A stretch of 64,000 nt of DNA from Sporocytophaga myxococcoides (GCF_000775915.1 NZ_BBLT01000006.1:62001-126000), one strand, 5' to 3'; shown: positions 1-8,923, numbered from the stretch's first letter. The notes: generated from the sequence alone by a model not told the origin. Made by a program: numbers and translations.

Positions 1-123
1 GAAGAAATCTTTGTTCACGTAAGTGGCTTAGCTGATCAAGTTCGTGAGAATGATAAAGTAACATTTGAGGTTCGTCAAGGAAAAAAAGGTCCAAACGCGG
101 TTAACGTGAAGATCGAAAAATAG
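1..123 (+). CDS. Cold-shock domain protein, C-terminal part
   Basis: Reading frame 1 is open from the window edge to a TAG at 121-123 and encodes the last 40 residues of a CspA-type nucleic-acid-binding OB fold. The second half of the fold is recognisable: EEIFVHVSGL, then the NDKVTFEV strand and a QGKKGPNAVNV end. The family binds single-stranded RNA and DNA and acts as an RNA chaperone. The N-terminus, including the RNP1 motif, lies outside the window. A strong terminator follows directly, so the gene is the end of its transcript. Confidence 0.85.
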   Translation, partial: EEIFVHVSGLADQVRENDKVTFEVRQGKKGPNAVNVKIEK

Positions 124-145
124 ATATTTGTACCTGTTATTTTGA

Positions 146-177
146 AAAGGCTGTATGAATCATACAGCCTTTTTTTA
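146..177 (+). terminator. Rho-independent terminator after the cold-shock gene
   Basis: Perfect stem AAGGCTGTATG / CATACAGCCTT with a 3-nt loop, followed by a run of T. It lies 25 bases after the TAG of the cold-shock gene. Confidence 0.9.
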
Positions 178-225
178 TGTTTTTTCATTTAAAATTCACT
201 TTTTTTGATATTCTATCAGGTTTTT

Positions 226-1185
226 ATGAATCGTCTATTTCAAGAACATACTGTTCATCTGGATTTGCTGCCTGATCAGCGGTGGGCTTTCTTGATTGAT
301 TATAAAGAAGCTATAAATGATCTGCTTCAATGCTACTTAAACGATTTTGAGGGGGCTGACTTTATTTTTGATAATATTGAGCTATTTAAAAATGCTATTA
401 TTTCAGAAGAGTATCTGAAGGAAATTGATTTTATCGCTTCTATTTCAAATTTTTCCCCAAGCGAGGTTCTGATAGCCAACTTATATTATGATATTTTGAA
501 ATTTTACTTTGGATGCACTGCTTTTGCAGTAAGTAATGGTCAAACAGTAATGCATGGAAGAAATCTGGATTGGCATACAGAAAATAATCTACTAGGAAAA
601 CATTCTCTGATTTTAAACTTTAAACGGGAGGGGAAAACCCTTTTTAAAACCATTGGGTGGCCAGGATTTATCGGGACTTTGTCAGGTATACGTCCTGGTA
701 AGTTTTCTCTTACATTGAATGCCGTTTTAAGTGGAGAATCTCCTGAAATTGCAGTTCCGATTTCTTTCTTATTAAGAGATATTTTAACCTCTTCCAGTAC
801 TTTTCAGGAAGCGAAACAAAAACTTGAAAATACTAAAATTGCCAGTGACTGTCTGATTTTGCTTTCAGGTATTTTAGCAGATGAAAAAGTTGTTATTGAA
901 CGGACGCCCAATAGGTCTGCAACCAGGGCATCAGACTCTGGCTATATAATTGTCACCAATGACTACAAGAAAATTCAGAATAATACATCCGCAATCAGTG
1001 TCCTTCAGGCGACCTCATGTGGACGATATGAAAGAACAGAATTCTTTTTAAAAGACGCAATACCTTAGAATTTGGAAAGATGTATGGACATCTTGATGGA
1101 TGATGGTGTCAGGATGAATATAACTGTTCAGCAAATGGTTTTCGATAATATTACGGGCGATATATTATGTTATACCAATTGCTAA
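226..1185 (+). pseudogene. Acid ceramidase/NAAA-like N-terminal-nucleophile hydrolase, interrupted by an in-frame TAG
   Basis: The family cleaves linear amide bonds (N-acylethanolamines, ceramides) with an N-terminal cysteine that is exposed by autoprocessing. The expected nucleophile is in the FGCTAF motif (Cys97 counted from the ATG at 226), followed by the typical HGRNLDW segment. A TTG at 205 is in frame, but ATG 226 is the more natural start. The frame stops at TAG 1066-1068. Translation of the same frame beyond it gives about 38 more residues up to TAA 1183-1185, with a TVQQMVFDNITGDIL ending that looks like the family's last strands. I therefore read this as one gene with a nonsense mutation. 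The truncated 280-residue product lacks the C-terminal strands and is probably inactive. No signal peptide is visible. Confidence 0.65.
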
Positions 1186-1200
1186 TGGATAAAACTTTTA

Positions 1201-1779
1201 TCACGCAGCTCCGGCACCAGGTCTTTTAACCGATTCTATATTTACAAGTACTTTTCTGTTTTGCTTTTTGGATTTTGACTGATTTTTATTTTGCTGAACT
1301 TCTGCAAAATTTGGTTTAGGAAGATTTTCTATTTTTACATTCTCTGAAGGACTGAAAACTACTTTTTTATTTTCAGTATTTTTTTCAAAGTAACTGTTAA
1401 TATGATTGTTTAAGGTTTCAAGGCAAATGCTGGAGCTTATAAAGTAATTTACTCCATATCTTCTGACTTTATCCTGTGTGTCTTTATCTATATTGTCCTG
1501 CATTACTACAATCAGAACATTGTCTTTGTGAATGTCATGTGAAAATTTATAGCCTTCAAGAAAGTCAAAACCATCTGCAATAGGAGTATTCATGTTTAAG
1601 ACCACAACTGTTTTTGAGTCTACTGTTCTATGGCTGATTTGATTAAGATAAAGTAGGGCATGACCTCCGTTTAAGGTCACTTTTAATTGATCTACTAAGC
1701 CAGAATCAACAATCTTTTTTTCGTTAAGGCAGTTTGTTTTTGCATCACAATCAACAAGAAGTAATCTATTAATTTTCAT
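1201..1779 (-). CDS. Degenerate CheY-like receiver protein with basic tail
   Basis: Residues 1-130 follow the receiver fold: an LLLVDCD first strand, an acidic D10/D12 pair, and a fourth-strand region VVVLNMNTP matching the usual phospho-acceptor loop. The acceptor aspartate position is Asn62, the conserved Thr/Ser after strand 4 appears to be Met93/Gln94, and the lysine before the cis-proline is replaced in YFISSS. It should therefore not be phosphorylated normally and may act as a pseudo-receiver. Residues 135-192 form a Lys/Asn-rich, probably disordered tail ending in GAGAA. It is transcribed divergently from the sensor kinase at 2154, which may or may not be a partner. Confidence 0.7.
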   Translation of the reverse strand: MKINRLLLVDCDAKTNCLNEKKIVDSGLVDQLKVTLNGGHALLYLNQISHRTVDSKTVVVLNMNTPIADGFDFLEGYKFSHDIHKDNVLIVVMQDNIDKDTQDKVRRYGVNYFISSSICLETLNNHINSYFEKNTENKKVVFSPSENVKIENLPKPNFAEVQQNKNQSKSKKQNRKVLVNIESVKRPGAGAA

Positions 1780-2153
1780 AAGCCTTTAGATTTTATAGTT
1801 TTTTGTACGATTCGGTAACAAACATTGTTGCATAATTCAGGAATTTGCGGGATTTCCCTGAGTTATATCTCCCGAATTTCTCTGCGACCGGCTTAATATG
1901 AAATTTATATTTCGGGAGAAATTATAAAGTGTTGAATTATAGGTAAACAAATAAAATATTCTTCAAATAAGCAAATTTTTTATTAAATGTTTACTATTAT
2001 TCAAAATTGGTGACTTGTTAGTATTAATTTAAAATACCTCACAACGTTTTAGAGTGTTGTAGTTTTTTAACAGAATGGTAATAAAAACTTAATATAACTT
2101 TTTGGTTGGCCATTCTCCTTCTTTCGTACTTGCCTCGAAATATTTGGAGTAAC
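1780..2153. promoter_or_regulatory. Divergent intergenic region with a 9-bp inverted repeat
   Basis: This 374-bp AT-rich spacer separates the receiver gene (minus) from the sensor kinase (plus) and must hold both promoters. It contains an exact inverted repeat, TCTCCCGAA at 1868-1876 and TTCGGGAGA at 1911-1919, with 34 bases between the arms. The repeat could be a regulator site or an RNA stem-loop in the 5' leader of either gene. I could not place a convincing TAnnTTTG element. Confidence 0.4.
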
Positions 2154-4355
2154 ATGTTTAGTAGAATTAAGCTCAGGCTTTTCATTGTGTATAGCATTTT
2201 TGTCGGGATAATAATATCGATGGGTTGTTGTTTTATATACTTTCTGAACCAGCGTGAGCTGAGTTTTAGGATGATTCACAGAATACATAATGTTTCATAC
2301 AAAGTGTTTTCTCTGAATGCTGTAGAGCAGGATTTCGTCCATTATGATTCAAAAAAGCCGACCTACCATTTTACTCATACTAGTGCATATATAAGAAAGC
2401 ATAGGCAACTTATTGAAGAAATACACTTCACAATAGAAAGTCTATTAAACGAATTTCTTCTTAAAGAAAATGAATCAATGAAACTTCAGTTAAAAGAAGT
2501 AGTGCGTGAGATCGAAGATTATCAAAGAACATTTGGAGTTCTGGTAAAAATGATTGAAAAAAGAGGGACCCACATCTACGGGCTGGAAGGAGAGTTGAGG
2601 AAAAGAAAGGAAACTTTGCAAAAATACAGATCTTTCATTGGTGCAGAAATATTTGAAAGCCTCATGCAAAATGAAAAAGATTATTTTATTTCTAAAGATT
2701 CATTATATGTATTTAATAATGAATACCTGATCAGTGAATCGAAAAAGGGTGTAATGAAGATTAAAGAAATTCCCCTGGGCATTGAGGAAAATGTCAGTCT
2801 TGCATTGGATGATTACTTGAAGACATTTAAAGATGTAGTGTTAGTCGAACGTTCAATAGGTTATAGCAATGAAGCGGGGTTGTTGGGTAGGCTTATAGTG
2901 CATAATCAAAAAATAAGAGAGCTCATGACTGGCATAGAGAATGAGACTGTTGTGTTCAACGAAAGTCTGAAAGATGATTTAAAGAAAATGTTGTTTGGGA
3001 TACTATTCATCTGCATCCTGATTTCACTGGGCTTAAGTTTTTTCTTTTCTTCAATGCTCACTAGGCCAATCAGAACTTTAACAACAGAGCTTGAGCGTGT
3101 GGTTAAAAGCAATTTTACTGATGGTTTCAGGGATATTAAATTTTCAGATAAAGATGAAGTAGGAATTTTAAGCAGGAGATTTATTTCTATGGTTACAACT
3201 ATACAGGATGGTATGAAGGAGATTAAGGAATATTCCAAGAAAATAGAAAGACAAAATGTCGCCTTACTGAAAAGTGAACTTGATTTCAGATCTACTTTTG
3301 AACAAGCTGCTGTGGGTATTGCGCATATAGATTTTAACGGGACAATATTAAGAGTAAACAAAAAGCTTTGCGAAATATTAGATTTTAGTTCAGAGGAACT
3401 ACTCCATCTTAATGCTTCCAGAAAATTCATAAGAGATACTATAGAGATGAATGGAGAGCAGTATGGCAAGCTGTTGCTCAATGCTGCGGAGTACATAACG
3501 CTTGAGCAACAGATTAAGCATCGTTCTGGTAAGATGATCTGGGTATATTTAACTTGTTCTATGAAGTTTGATAAATATGGAATACCTGAATATCAGATCT
3601 GGGTAGTTCAGGATATCTCTGAGAGAAAGAAGGCAGAGTCAGAGTTATTGTATAAAAATCAGGAATTAGATACGTTCTGTTATAAGGTATCACACGATCT
3701 CAAAGGTCCTGTTGCTTCACTTAAAGGCTTATGTTCTACAGCCAGATTGGAGATTAAAGATCCGCTTGCAGTTGAATATTTCTCTCAGATAGATTCAACG
3801 CTTATCAGGCTTAATGAAATTATATATAATCTTATTGAACTTACTAAAATAAAAGAAGGACAGGTTGATCTTACTCTTATCGAGCCTGAAATTCTTATAA
3901 AGAATGCATTGGTAATACTTCAGAAAACTGATTACATGCAGAAGATAGATATTGCCATTGATACTTATGCTGTTAATGAATTATTCAGCGATTACAGATA
4001 TCTTAATACGATATTTCTAAATCTTCTTGAAAATGCTTTAAAATATTCAAAGAATCAGGAGGATTCATTTATAAGAATCACTATTGCAGATCATAAAAAA
4101 GGAATATTAATTACTTTTGAAGATAATGGAATTGGTATAGAACGAGAGTTTCAGGCAAAAGTATTTGACATGTTTTTCAGAGCTACAGACTATTCTAAAG
4201 GGAGTGGTCTTGGACTTTACCTTGTAAAAAATGCAGTTGAGAAGGTGAACGGAACCATTGATCTTAAGAGTGAAGCAGGTAAAGGGACAACTTTTTTTGT
4301 TTATTTGCCTAACCTTATAAAAAATGAATTAAAGGCTACTGCAAAATTGAATTAA
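2154..4355 (+). CDS. Membrane sensor histidine kinase (HAMP-PAS-HisKA-HATPase)
   Basis: The product is a two-component sensor kinase of 733 residues from the ATG at 2154. That start has GGAG at 2146-2149; an in-frame TTG at 2106 has nothing comparable. Order: TM1 (about 9-30), an extracytoplasmic helical sensor region (about 30-275), TM2 (about 279-302), HAMP (about 303-355), PAS (about 379-500), HisKA with SHDLKG (phospho-acceptor His514), then HATPase_c with N-box NLLENALKYS, G1 DNGIGI and G2 KGSGLGLYL. All kinase boxes look intact. No response regulator follows on the same strand; the only neighbour of that kind is the divergent degenerate receiver. The stimulus is unknown. Confidence 0.9.
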   Translation: MFSRIKLRLFIVYSIFVGIIISMGCCFIYFLNQRELSFRMIHRIHNVSYKVFSLNAVEQDFVHYDSKKPTYHFTHTSAYIRKHRQLIEEIHFTIESLLNEFLLKENESMKLQLKEVVREIEDYQRTFGVLVKMIEKRGTHIYGLEGELRKRKETLQKYRSFIGAEIFESLMQNEKDYFISKDSLYVFNNEYLISESKKGVMKIKEIPLGIEENVSLALDDYLKTFKDVVLVERSIGYSNEAGLLGRLIVHNQKIRELMTGIENETVVFNESLKDDLKKMLFGILFICILISLGLSFFFSSMLTRPIRTLTTELERVVKSNFTDGFRDIKFSDKDEVGILSRRFISMVTTIQDGMKEIKEYSKKIERQNVALLKSELDFRSTFEQAAVGIAHIDFNGTILRVNKKLCEILDFSSEELLHLNASRKFIRDTIEMNGEQYGKLLLNAAEYITLEQQIKHRSGKMIWVYLTCSMKFDKYGIPEYQIWVVQDISERKKAESELLYKNQELDTFCYKVSHDLKGPVASLKGLCSTARLEIKDPLAVEYFSQIDSTLIRLNEIIYNLIELTKIKEGQVDLTLIEPEILIKNALVILQKTDYMQKIDIAIDTYAVNELFSDYRYLNTIFLNLLENALKYSKNQEDSFIRITIADHKKGILITFEDNGIGIEREFQAKVFDMFFRATDYSKGSGLGLYLVKNAVEKVNGTIDLKSEAGKGTTFFVYLPNLIKNELKATAKLN

Positions 4356-4455
4356 GGATTTTTCCGGTAATCAGGTATGATGAATGATATGAATTTAACT
4401 GGGCATAATCAGATTTTCAAAAAAGTCATACATGGTAGATATATAATCATAAAAC

Positions 4456-6033
4456 TTATTCAAGCTTTAGTCTTTCTTCTTCCAGATCTATCTGATGCAG
4501 AAATTTTCTAATGATATCTTCATCGATATGCTTTTCCTTTTTATTCAAGTGTAAAAGTAACCGGCGCTGTTTTTCAAGAATATTACCATATATAGTTTTA
4601 TTTCTTAAAGACATTTCAGAATTTTCATCCGAGTTTAATTGATTTTCCCATTTGCTGAATAGCTTTTGCAGGTGTAAACTATGTTCTAATTCTGCCTTAT
4701 AATTTTCTGTAAGGTATTTCAAAGATTCTTTTGCCAATGCTTCCCGAATTATCCTTTGGGTTTCTTCTTCGGGAAGATGATCCTTGAAGACAGGTAATTT
4801 TATTTTTTTAATGAGAATAGGAAGTGTTAATCCTTGTAACATCAAGGTTACAAGAATCACGATAAACGTGATGTACAATATCAGATTACGATGAGGGAAA
4901 GGCACTCCATTTGCAAGGGTTACCGGAATAGAAAGAGCAGCTGCCAGAGAAACCACTCCACGCATTCCTGTCCAACCCAGTAAAAGAGGAGCTTTTAAGC
5001 CTGGATTACTTTCAGCAACTTTAATAAAATGACTTGCAATCAAAGTCACAACTAAAGCTCCATATGCAGCAAGTATTCTTCCAATGATGAGTGCCAAAGT
5101 AATGAACAATCCATATGAAGTTGCACTATAAAAGCTAAAACCCTCTTTTTGTAATCCTGAAATAATTTCAGGAAGGTCCAGACCAATCAACAAAAAGACC
5201 AATCCATTCAATAAGAATATAAGACTTTGCCATACATTCTCCCCACTCAGTCGAGATGATCCTGTCAGAAATTGATGTCTGAAATTAGATAAATACAATC
5301 CTCCGCTGACTACTGCCAGTACCCCGGATGCATGGACACCTTCAGCTAAGATGTACATTGCATAAGGTGTTACGAGCGTAAGAATGATATCCATGTTAAC
5401 GTCAGTAGGAAGCCATTTGTGGGCTTTCAAAAATAGTATACCAACGATTAAACCGATAACGATTCCTCCAATGACCATCCAGAAAAAATTCAGTGCAGCT
5501 TGATACCAGACAAATTGCCCGGTTGCAACTACTACCATTGCGAAACGAAATATAATAAGTGAGGATGCATCATTTAACAAACTTTCACCTTCCAGGATAG
5601 TAGACATTCTTTTAGGTGCTTTTACAAATTTTAAAATTGCACTTGCGCTTACAGCATCCGGAGGAGACACGATGCCGCCCAACAAAAAACCTAATGCAAG
5701 TGAAAATCCGGGAATGATAGCATTTGCAAAGAAAGCTATAGCAATGGCAGTGAGGAAGACAACAATAAAAGCAAAACTTCCTATAATTCTTCTCCAATGC
5801 CAAAGTTCCTTCCAGGAATTTGTCCAAGCTGCTTCATATATTAGTGGAGGTAAGAAAATTATGAAAATCAATTCAGGGTCTATTTTCATAGCGGGAATAA
5901 ATGGAATAAAACTAATCGTCAATCCACCTAGAACTAATAATACAGGGTATGCAACTTTAATTTTATTGCTCAGCATTATCAACAGGACTATAAAAACGAT
6001 AAGGGCTAAATAAAACGGAAAAAGGTTCAGCAT
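4456..6033 (-). CDS. CPA1-family Na+/H+ antiporter
   Basis: The 525-residue polytopic inner-membrane protein has about 12 hydrophobic segments in residues 1-410. It exchanges cytoplasmic Na+ (or K+) for H+ in the family. Diagnostic stretches are GGIVSPPDAVSASAIL and EGESLLNDASSLIIF in the ion-translocation core and GWTGMRGVVSLAAALSIP further on, all typical of NhaP/YjcE-type CPA1 members. Residues 415-525 form a charged, helical cytoplasmic tail, usually regulatory. The gene stands alone, convergent with the sensor kinase. Ion specificity cannot be read from the sequence. Confidence 0.9.
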   Translation of the reverse strand: MLNLFPFYLALIVFIVLLIMLSNKIKVAYPVLLVLGGLTISFIPFIPAMKIDPELIFIIFLPPLIYEAAWTNSWKELWHWRRIIGSFAFIVVFLTAIAIAFFANAIIPGFSLALGFLLGGIVSPPDAVSASAILKFVKAPKRMSTILEGESLLNDASSLIIFRFAMVVVATGQFVWYQAALNFFWMVIGGIVIGLIVGILFLKAHKWLPTDVNMDIILTLVTPYAMYILAEGVHASGVLAVVSGGLYLSNFRHQFLTGSSRLSGENVWQSLIFLLNGLVFLLIGLDLPEIISGLQKEGFSFYSATSYGLFITLALIIGRILAAYGALVVTLIASHFIKVAESNPGLKAPLLLGWTGMRGVVSLAAALSIPVTLANGVPFPHRNLILYITFIVILVTLMLQGLTLPILIKKIKLPVFKDHLPEEETQRIIREALAKESLKYLTENYKAELEHSLHLQKLFSKWENQLNSDENSEMSLRNKTIYGNILEKQRRLLLHLNKKEKHIDEDIIRKFLHQIDLEEERLKLE

Positions 6034-6267
6034 ATCTACTTTATTTGGGGAATAGTTTCGTTTTTTTAGATGGTTTGTAGTTTAAATTTCACTGGTATGA
6101 AAATAAGTCTTATCCTATACTTGTTAAGTTTTTGGATCATGTTGTCTTAGTGTCCTCATATAAGTAAATTATTATTCATTAAGATTAAAAGGAATATATA
6201 TACAACTTGGTAATTATTAAATAGATAGAAAGACCAGGAGATTTTATATAAAAATTTTAAAGAAATA

Positions 6268-6299
6268 TTTGCGTAGTCAAGTAGCTACATATATATTTG
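6268..6299 (+). promoter_or_regulatory. Bacteroidota-type promoter of the arsR operon
   Basis: TTTG at 6268-6271 is followed after 20 bases by TATATTTG at 6292-6299. This matches the Bacteroidota sigma-ABfr consensus TTTG-N19-21-TAnnTTTG exactly. Transcription would begin near 6306, only about 12 bases before the ATG at 6318. Confidence 0.75.
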
Positions 6300-6316
6300 T
6301 AGTCAAATAGCTACAT
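6273..6316 (+). promoter_or_regulatory. Two direct operator copies for the ArsR-type repressor
   Basis: A 17-bp element, TAGTCAAGTAGCTACAT (6274-6290), recurs as TAGTCAAATAGCTACAT (6300-6316) with one mismatch and a 26-bp period. Each lies in an imperfect dyad, GTAG-N8-CTAC. The first copy sits between the two promoter elements and the second covers the predicted transcription start, so a bound repressor would block RNA polymerase. Autoregulation by the adjacent ArsR protein is inferred. Confidence 0.7.
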
Positions 6317-6317
6317 A

Positions 6318-6641
6318 ATGAATTTAAGACGAGATGTGTTTCAGGCTATAGCCGACCCAACAAGACGAGCAATACTTCTGTTGGTTGCTTCCCAATCCAT
6401 GACCGCAGGAGCAATAGCAGCCAACTTTGACACTGCCAGACCAACTGTTTCGAAACATCTGCAAATACTTACTGAATGCGAATTGCTTAAGCAGGAGCAA
6501 AATGGCCGTGAGATGCACTATCATTTAAACCCTACCAAAATGAAAGAGATTGCAGACTTCATTGAACCATTCCGTAAGATGTGGGATGACAGGTTTAATA
6601 AATTGGAAGCTATTATGAAAAAATACAAGTCAAAAGAATAA
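6318..6641 (+). CDS. ArsR-family winged-helix transcriptional regulator
   Basis: The 107-residue protein has the ArsR fold: [13 protein letters not shown] at the N-terminus, then a helix-turn-helix with [12 protein letters not shown] (about residues 38-49) and the wing. No Cys-based metal site is visible, so it belongs with the metal-independent members that accompany AHSA1/SRPBCC genes. It heads a five-gene operon and probably represses it through the two upstream operator copies. The leader is very short and has no clear Shine-Dalgarno sequence. Confidence 0.9.
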   Translation: MNLRRDVFQAIADPTRRAILLLVASQSMTAGAIAANFDTARPTVSKHLQILTECELLKQEQNGREMHYHLNPTKMKEIADFIEPFRKMWDDRFNKLEAIMKKYKSKE

Positions 6642-6650
6642 TAAAGCCGT

Positions 6651-7115
6651 ATGGAGTTAAAAACAAAGATCAATGCCATGGATGGCAAACAAGAGATTGA
6701 GATTACAAGGGAGTTTGAATTGCCATTGGAATTACTTTTCAGAGCATACGTTGAACCTGAAATAGTAGAGCAATGGATGGGAACGAAGGTATTAAAACTG
6801 GAGAATAAAAAGCACGGAAGTTGGCAATTTGAAACGCTCGATCCCAAAGGGAATAAATACGGATTTAATGGAGTCATTCATGAATTTATTCCGAATGAGA
6901 AAATTACAAGAACATTCGAAATGGAGAGTGCACCTTTTGGCCCGCAGCTTGAGTTCTTAGAATTTGAGAAGCTTGGTGACGATAGGAGCAAACTTACCAT
7001 GCACGTAATATACAGGTCCGTAACCATAAGAGATCAGATACTTCAGTTACCATTTGCTCAAGGAATCAATATGGCACATAACAGATTACAAGAAATTGGA
7101 AATAAATTAAAGTAA
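6651..7115 (+). CDS. SRPBCC (AHSA1/START-like) domain protein
   Basis: The 154-residue cytoplasmic protein has the Aha1-C/AHSA1 helix-grip fold: ITREFELPLELLFRAYVEPEIVEQWMG near residues 19-46 is the classic opening. These proteins bind hydrophobic ligands in a cavity; the ligand here is unknown. It starts 9 bases after the arsR stop. ArsR-AHSA1 pairs are a very common arrangement. Confidence 0.9.
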   Translation: MELKTKINAMDGKQEIEITREFELPLELLFRAYVEPEIVEQWMGTKVLKLENKKHGSWQFETLDPKGNKYGFNGVIHEFIPNEKITRTFEMESAPFGPQLEFLEFEKLGDDRSKLTMHVIYRSVTIRDQILQLPFAQGINMAHNRLQEIGNKLK

Positions 7116-7127
7116 CATAAACATCTT

Positions 7128-7511
7128 ATGACAAAGAGAAATAAAATTATTTATTGGGTTGCTACCCTTTGGATGTCCCTTGGAATGCTTTCTGGCGGAA
7201 TTGCACAATTATTTCAGGTGAAAGACGCAGTAGACGGTGTCGTGCGTTTAGGTTATCCATCCTATTTCCCAGCTATTATTGGTTTTTGGAAAATTTTAGG
7301 CGTGATTGCAGTGCTGATTCCAAGGTTTCCATTGCTAAAAGAATGGGCATATGCAGGCTTTTTCTTTTGCATGTCTGGAGCGTTATATACACACATCGCT
7401 GTTGGAGACCCTGCAAAGGAAAGTATCGGACCTGTGTTACTAATTATTTTGATTGTAGTATCTTGGTATTTCAGACCTGCTGAAAGAAGATTAATTTCAT
7501 CAATTCAATAA
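7128..7511 (+). CDS. DoxX-like four-helix membrane protein
   Basis: The 127-residue protein has four predicted membrane helices (about 10-30, 45-65, 73-93 and 100-117). It carries the DoxX-like signature region around YPSYFPAIIGFWKILGVIAVL and ends in a short basic tail. It is the third gene of the ArsR operon, 12 bases after the SRPBCC gene. The family's biochemical role is not established. Confidence 0.85.
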   Translation: MTKRNKIIYWVATLWMSLGMLSGGIAQLFQVKDAVDGVVRLGYPSYFPAIIGFWKILGVIAVLIPRFPLLKEWAYAGFFFCMSGALYTHIAVGDPAKESIGPVLLIILIVVSWYFRPAERRLISSIQ

Positions 7512-7518
7512 TAATTAT

Positions 7519-8097
7519 ATGAATCCCAAGGTTGACTTTTATTTTGATAAAGCCCAAAAATGGCAGGAAGAAATCGGGCAATTGAGGAAGATTGTTCTTG
7601 GCTGCGGGCTTTCTGAAGAATTGAAGTGGGGTTCTCCTTGTTATGTTTCTGAGAAAAGAAACATTGTTTTAATACATGTATTTAAAGACTATTGTGCACT
7701 TTTGTTTTTTAAAGGCGCACTCTTAAAGGATAACAAAGGCATTCTGATCCAACAAACAGCAAATGTTCAGGCTGCAAGGCAGGTTCGGTTTTCTAATATT
7801 AAAGAAATATTGAAGTTGGAAAAGGCATTGAAGTCTTATATTTACGAAGCTGCTGAAATTGAAAAAGCTGGTTTGAAAGTAGCATTGAAAAAGACCTCTG
7901 ATTATTCTATACCTGAAGAGTTCCAAAAGAAACTGGATAAAATGAAGCCTTTAAAAACTGCATTTGAAGCATTGACTCCTGGGCGACAAAGGGCATATTT
8001 GTTTTATTTTTCTCAACCCAAGCAAGCCAAGACACGTGAATCAAGAGTTGAAAAATGTATTCAACAAATACTCGATGGAAAGGGGTTAACTGATTAG
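7519..8097 (+). CDS. YdeI/OmdA-type DUF1801 protein
   Basis: The 192-residue soluble protein has an N-terminal DUF1801 (YdhG-like) domain, about residues 10-115, with LSEELKWGSPCYV. A C-terminal OmdA-type helical segment follows (about 130-190), with ALTPGRQRAYLFYFSQPKQAKTR-like residues typical of YdeI proteins. YdeI relatives have been linked to envelope stress and peptide tolerance in enterobacteria, but the activity is unknown. It is separated from the DoxX gene by 7 bases, so it is co-transcribed. Confidence 0.85.
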   Translation: MNPKVDFYFDKAQKWQEEIGQLRKIVLGCGLSEELKWGSPCYVSEKRNIVLIHVFKDYCALLFFKGALLKDNKGILIQQTANVQAARQVRFSNIKEILKLEKALKSYIYEAAEIEKAGLKVALKKTSDYSIPEEFQKKLDKMKPLKTAFEALTPGRQRAYLFYFSQPKQAKTRESRVEKCIQQILDGKGLTD

Positions 8098-8152
8098 TAT
8101 AATTAAATTGTGACTGTTTTTAATTTTTGTAGGTAAATAAGAGGATAGAATT

Positions 8153-8722
8153 ATGGCTAATAAAAAGAAATTGTCAGCAAAAGAAAGTGAAGAGTTGCTC
8201 AGTACATTAAAAGTGCGTTTTGAAAAAAACATGAATCGCCATAAAGGCATAGATTGGGCTACTGTACATAATAAACTTATTGCTGCAGCTGGCGCAGAAA
8301 AACTATGGTCCCTCAATGAAATGGAAAAAACAGGAGGTGAACCTGATGTGGTTGGATTCGATAAAAAGACTGGTGAATTTATTTTTATTGATTGTTCAGC
8401 AGAAAGCCCTAAAGGCAGAAGAAGTATATGTTATGATCACGAAGCACTGGAAGCAAGGAAAGAACATAAACCGAATGACAGTGCAATTCAGATGGCATTT
8501 GACATGGGTATTGAGATTCTGACAGAAGAGGAATACAGGCACCTTCAGAAACTTGGTAACTTTGATACTAAAACTTCCAGCTGGGTGAAAACTCCTTCAG
8601 ATATAAGAAAATTAGGTGGTGCAATCTTTTGTGATAGACGCTATAATACTGTTTTTATGTATCATAATGGCGCGGAGTCTTACTATGCAGCCAGAGGATT
8701 CAGAGGTTCTCTGAGAGTTTAG
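8153..8722 (+). CDS. DUF4256 family protein
   Basis: The 189-residue soluble protein matches DUF4256 along its whole length. Conserved features are the GGEPDVVG motif, the FIDCSAESPKGRRS segment, and the RGFRGSLRV C-terminus. The function is unknown. It often travels with ArsR/AHSA1/YdeI genes, as here. A 55-base gap separates it from the preceding gene, but no terminator lies between them, so it probably ends the operon. Confidence 0.85.
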   Translation: MANKKKLSAKESEELLSTLKVRFEKNMNRHKGIDWATVHNKLIAAAGAEKLWSLNEMEKTGGEPDVVGFDKKTGEFIFIDCSAESPKGRRSICYDHEALEARKEHKPNDSAIQMAFDMGIEILTEEEYRHLQKLGNFDTKTSSWVKTPSDIRKLGGAIFCDRRYNTVFMYHNGAESYYAARGFRGSLRV

Positions 8723-8816
8723 TTAAAATTGAAATTGATAGAAAAAATAAGGATCAGAGTTAATCTTAGCTAAGACTCCAACCAGATAATATCTCAGTTA
8801 TCTAATCATTCAAAAC

Positions 8817-8848
8817 AAAAGCCAGTTAGTTTAATATAACTGGCTTTT
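8817..8848 (+). terminator. Terminator of the ArsR operon
   Basis: Perfect 12-bp stem AAAAGCCAGTTA / TAACTGGCTTTT with a loop of about 8 bases. The A-run on the left and T-run on the right make it functional in both directions. Confidence 0.85.
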
Positions 8849-8884
8849 CGTATTCATTTTTACTCCTTGTTTAAAAATTCTCTT

Positions 8885-8916
8885 TTTGGCTTAAAAGATT
8901 GTATTTTATATCTTTA
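8885..8916 (+). promoter_or_regulatory. Probable promoter of the GH3 gene
   Basis: TTTG at 8885-8888 is followed after 20 bases by TATCTTTA at 8909-8916, which matches TAnnTTTG in seven of eight positions. The predicted start of transcription falls at about 8922, almost on the first ATG at 8924. This favours a downstream translation start. Confidence 0.45.
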
Positions 8917-8923
8917 ATCACCA

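Noticed and set aside
5672-6013. 113-codon plus-strand frame opposite the antiporter
   Set aside because: Antisense shadow of a well-supported CPA1 antiporter; no start context and no family.
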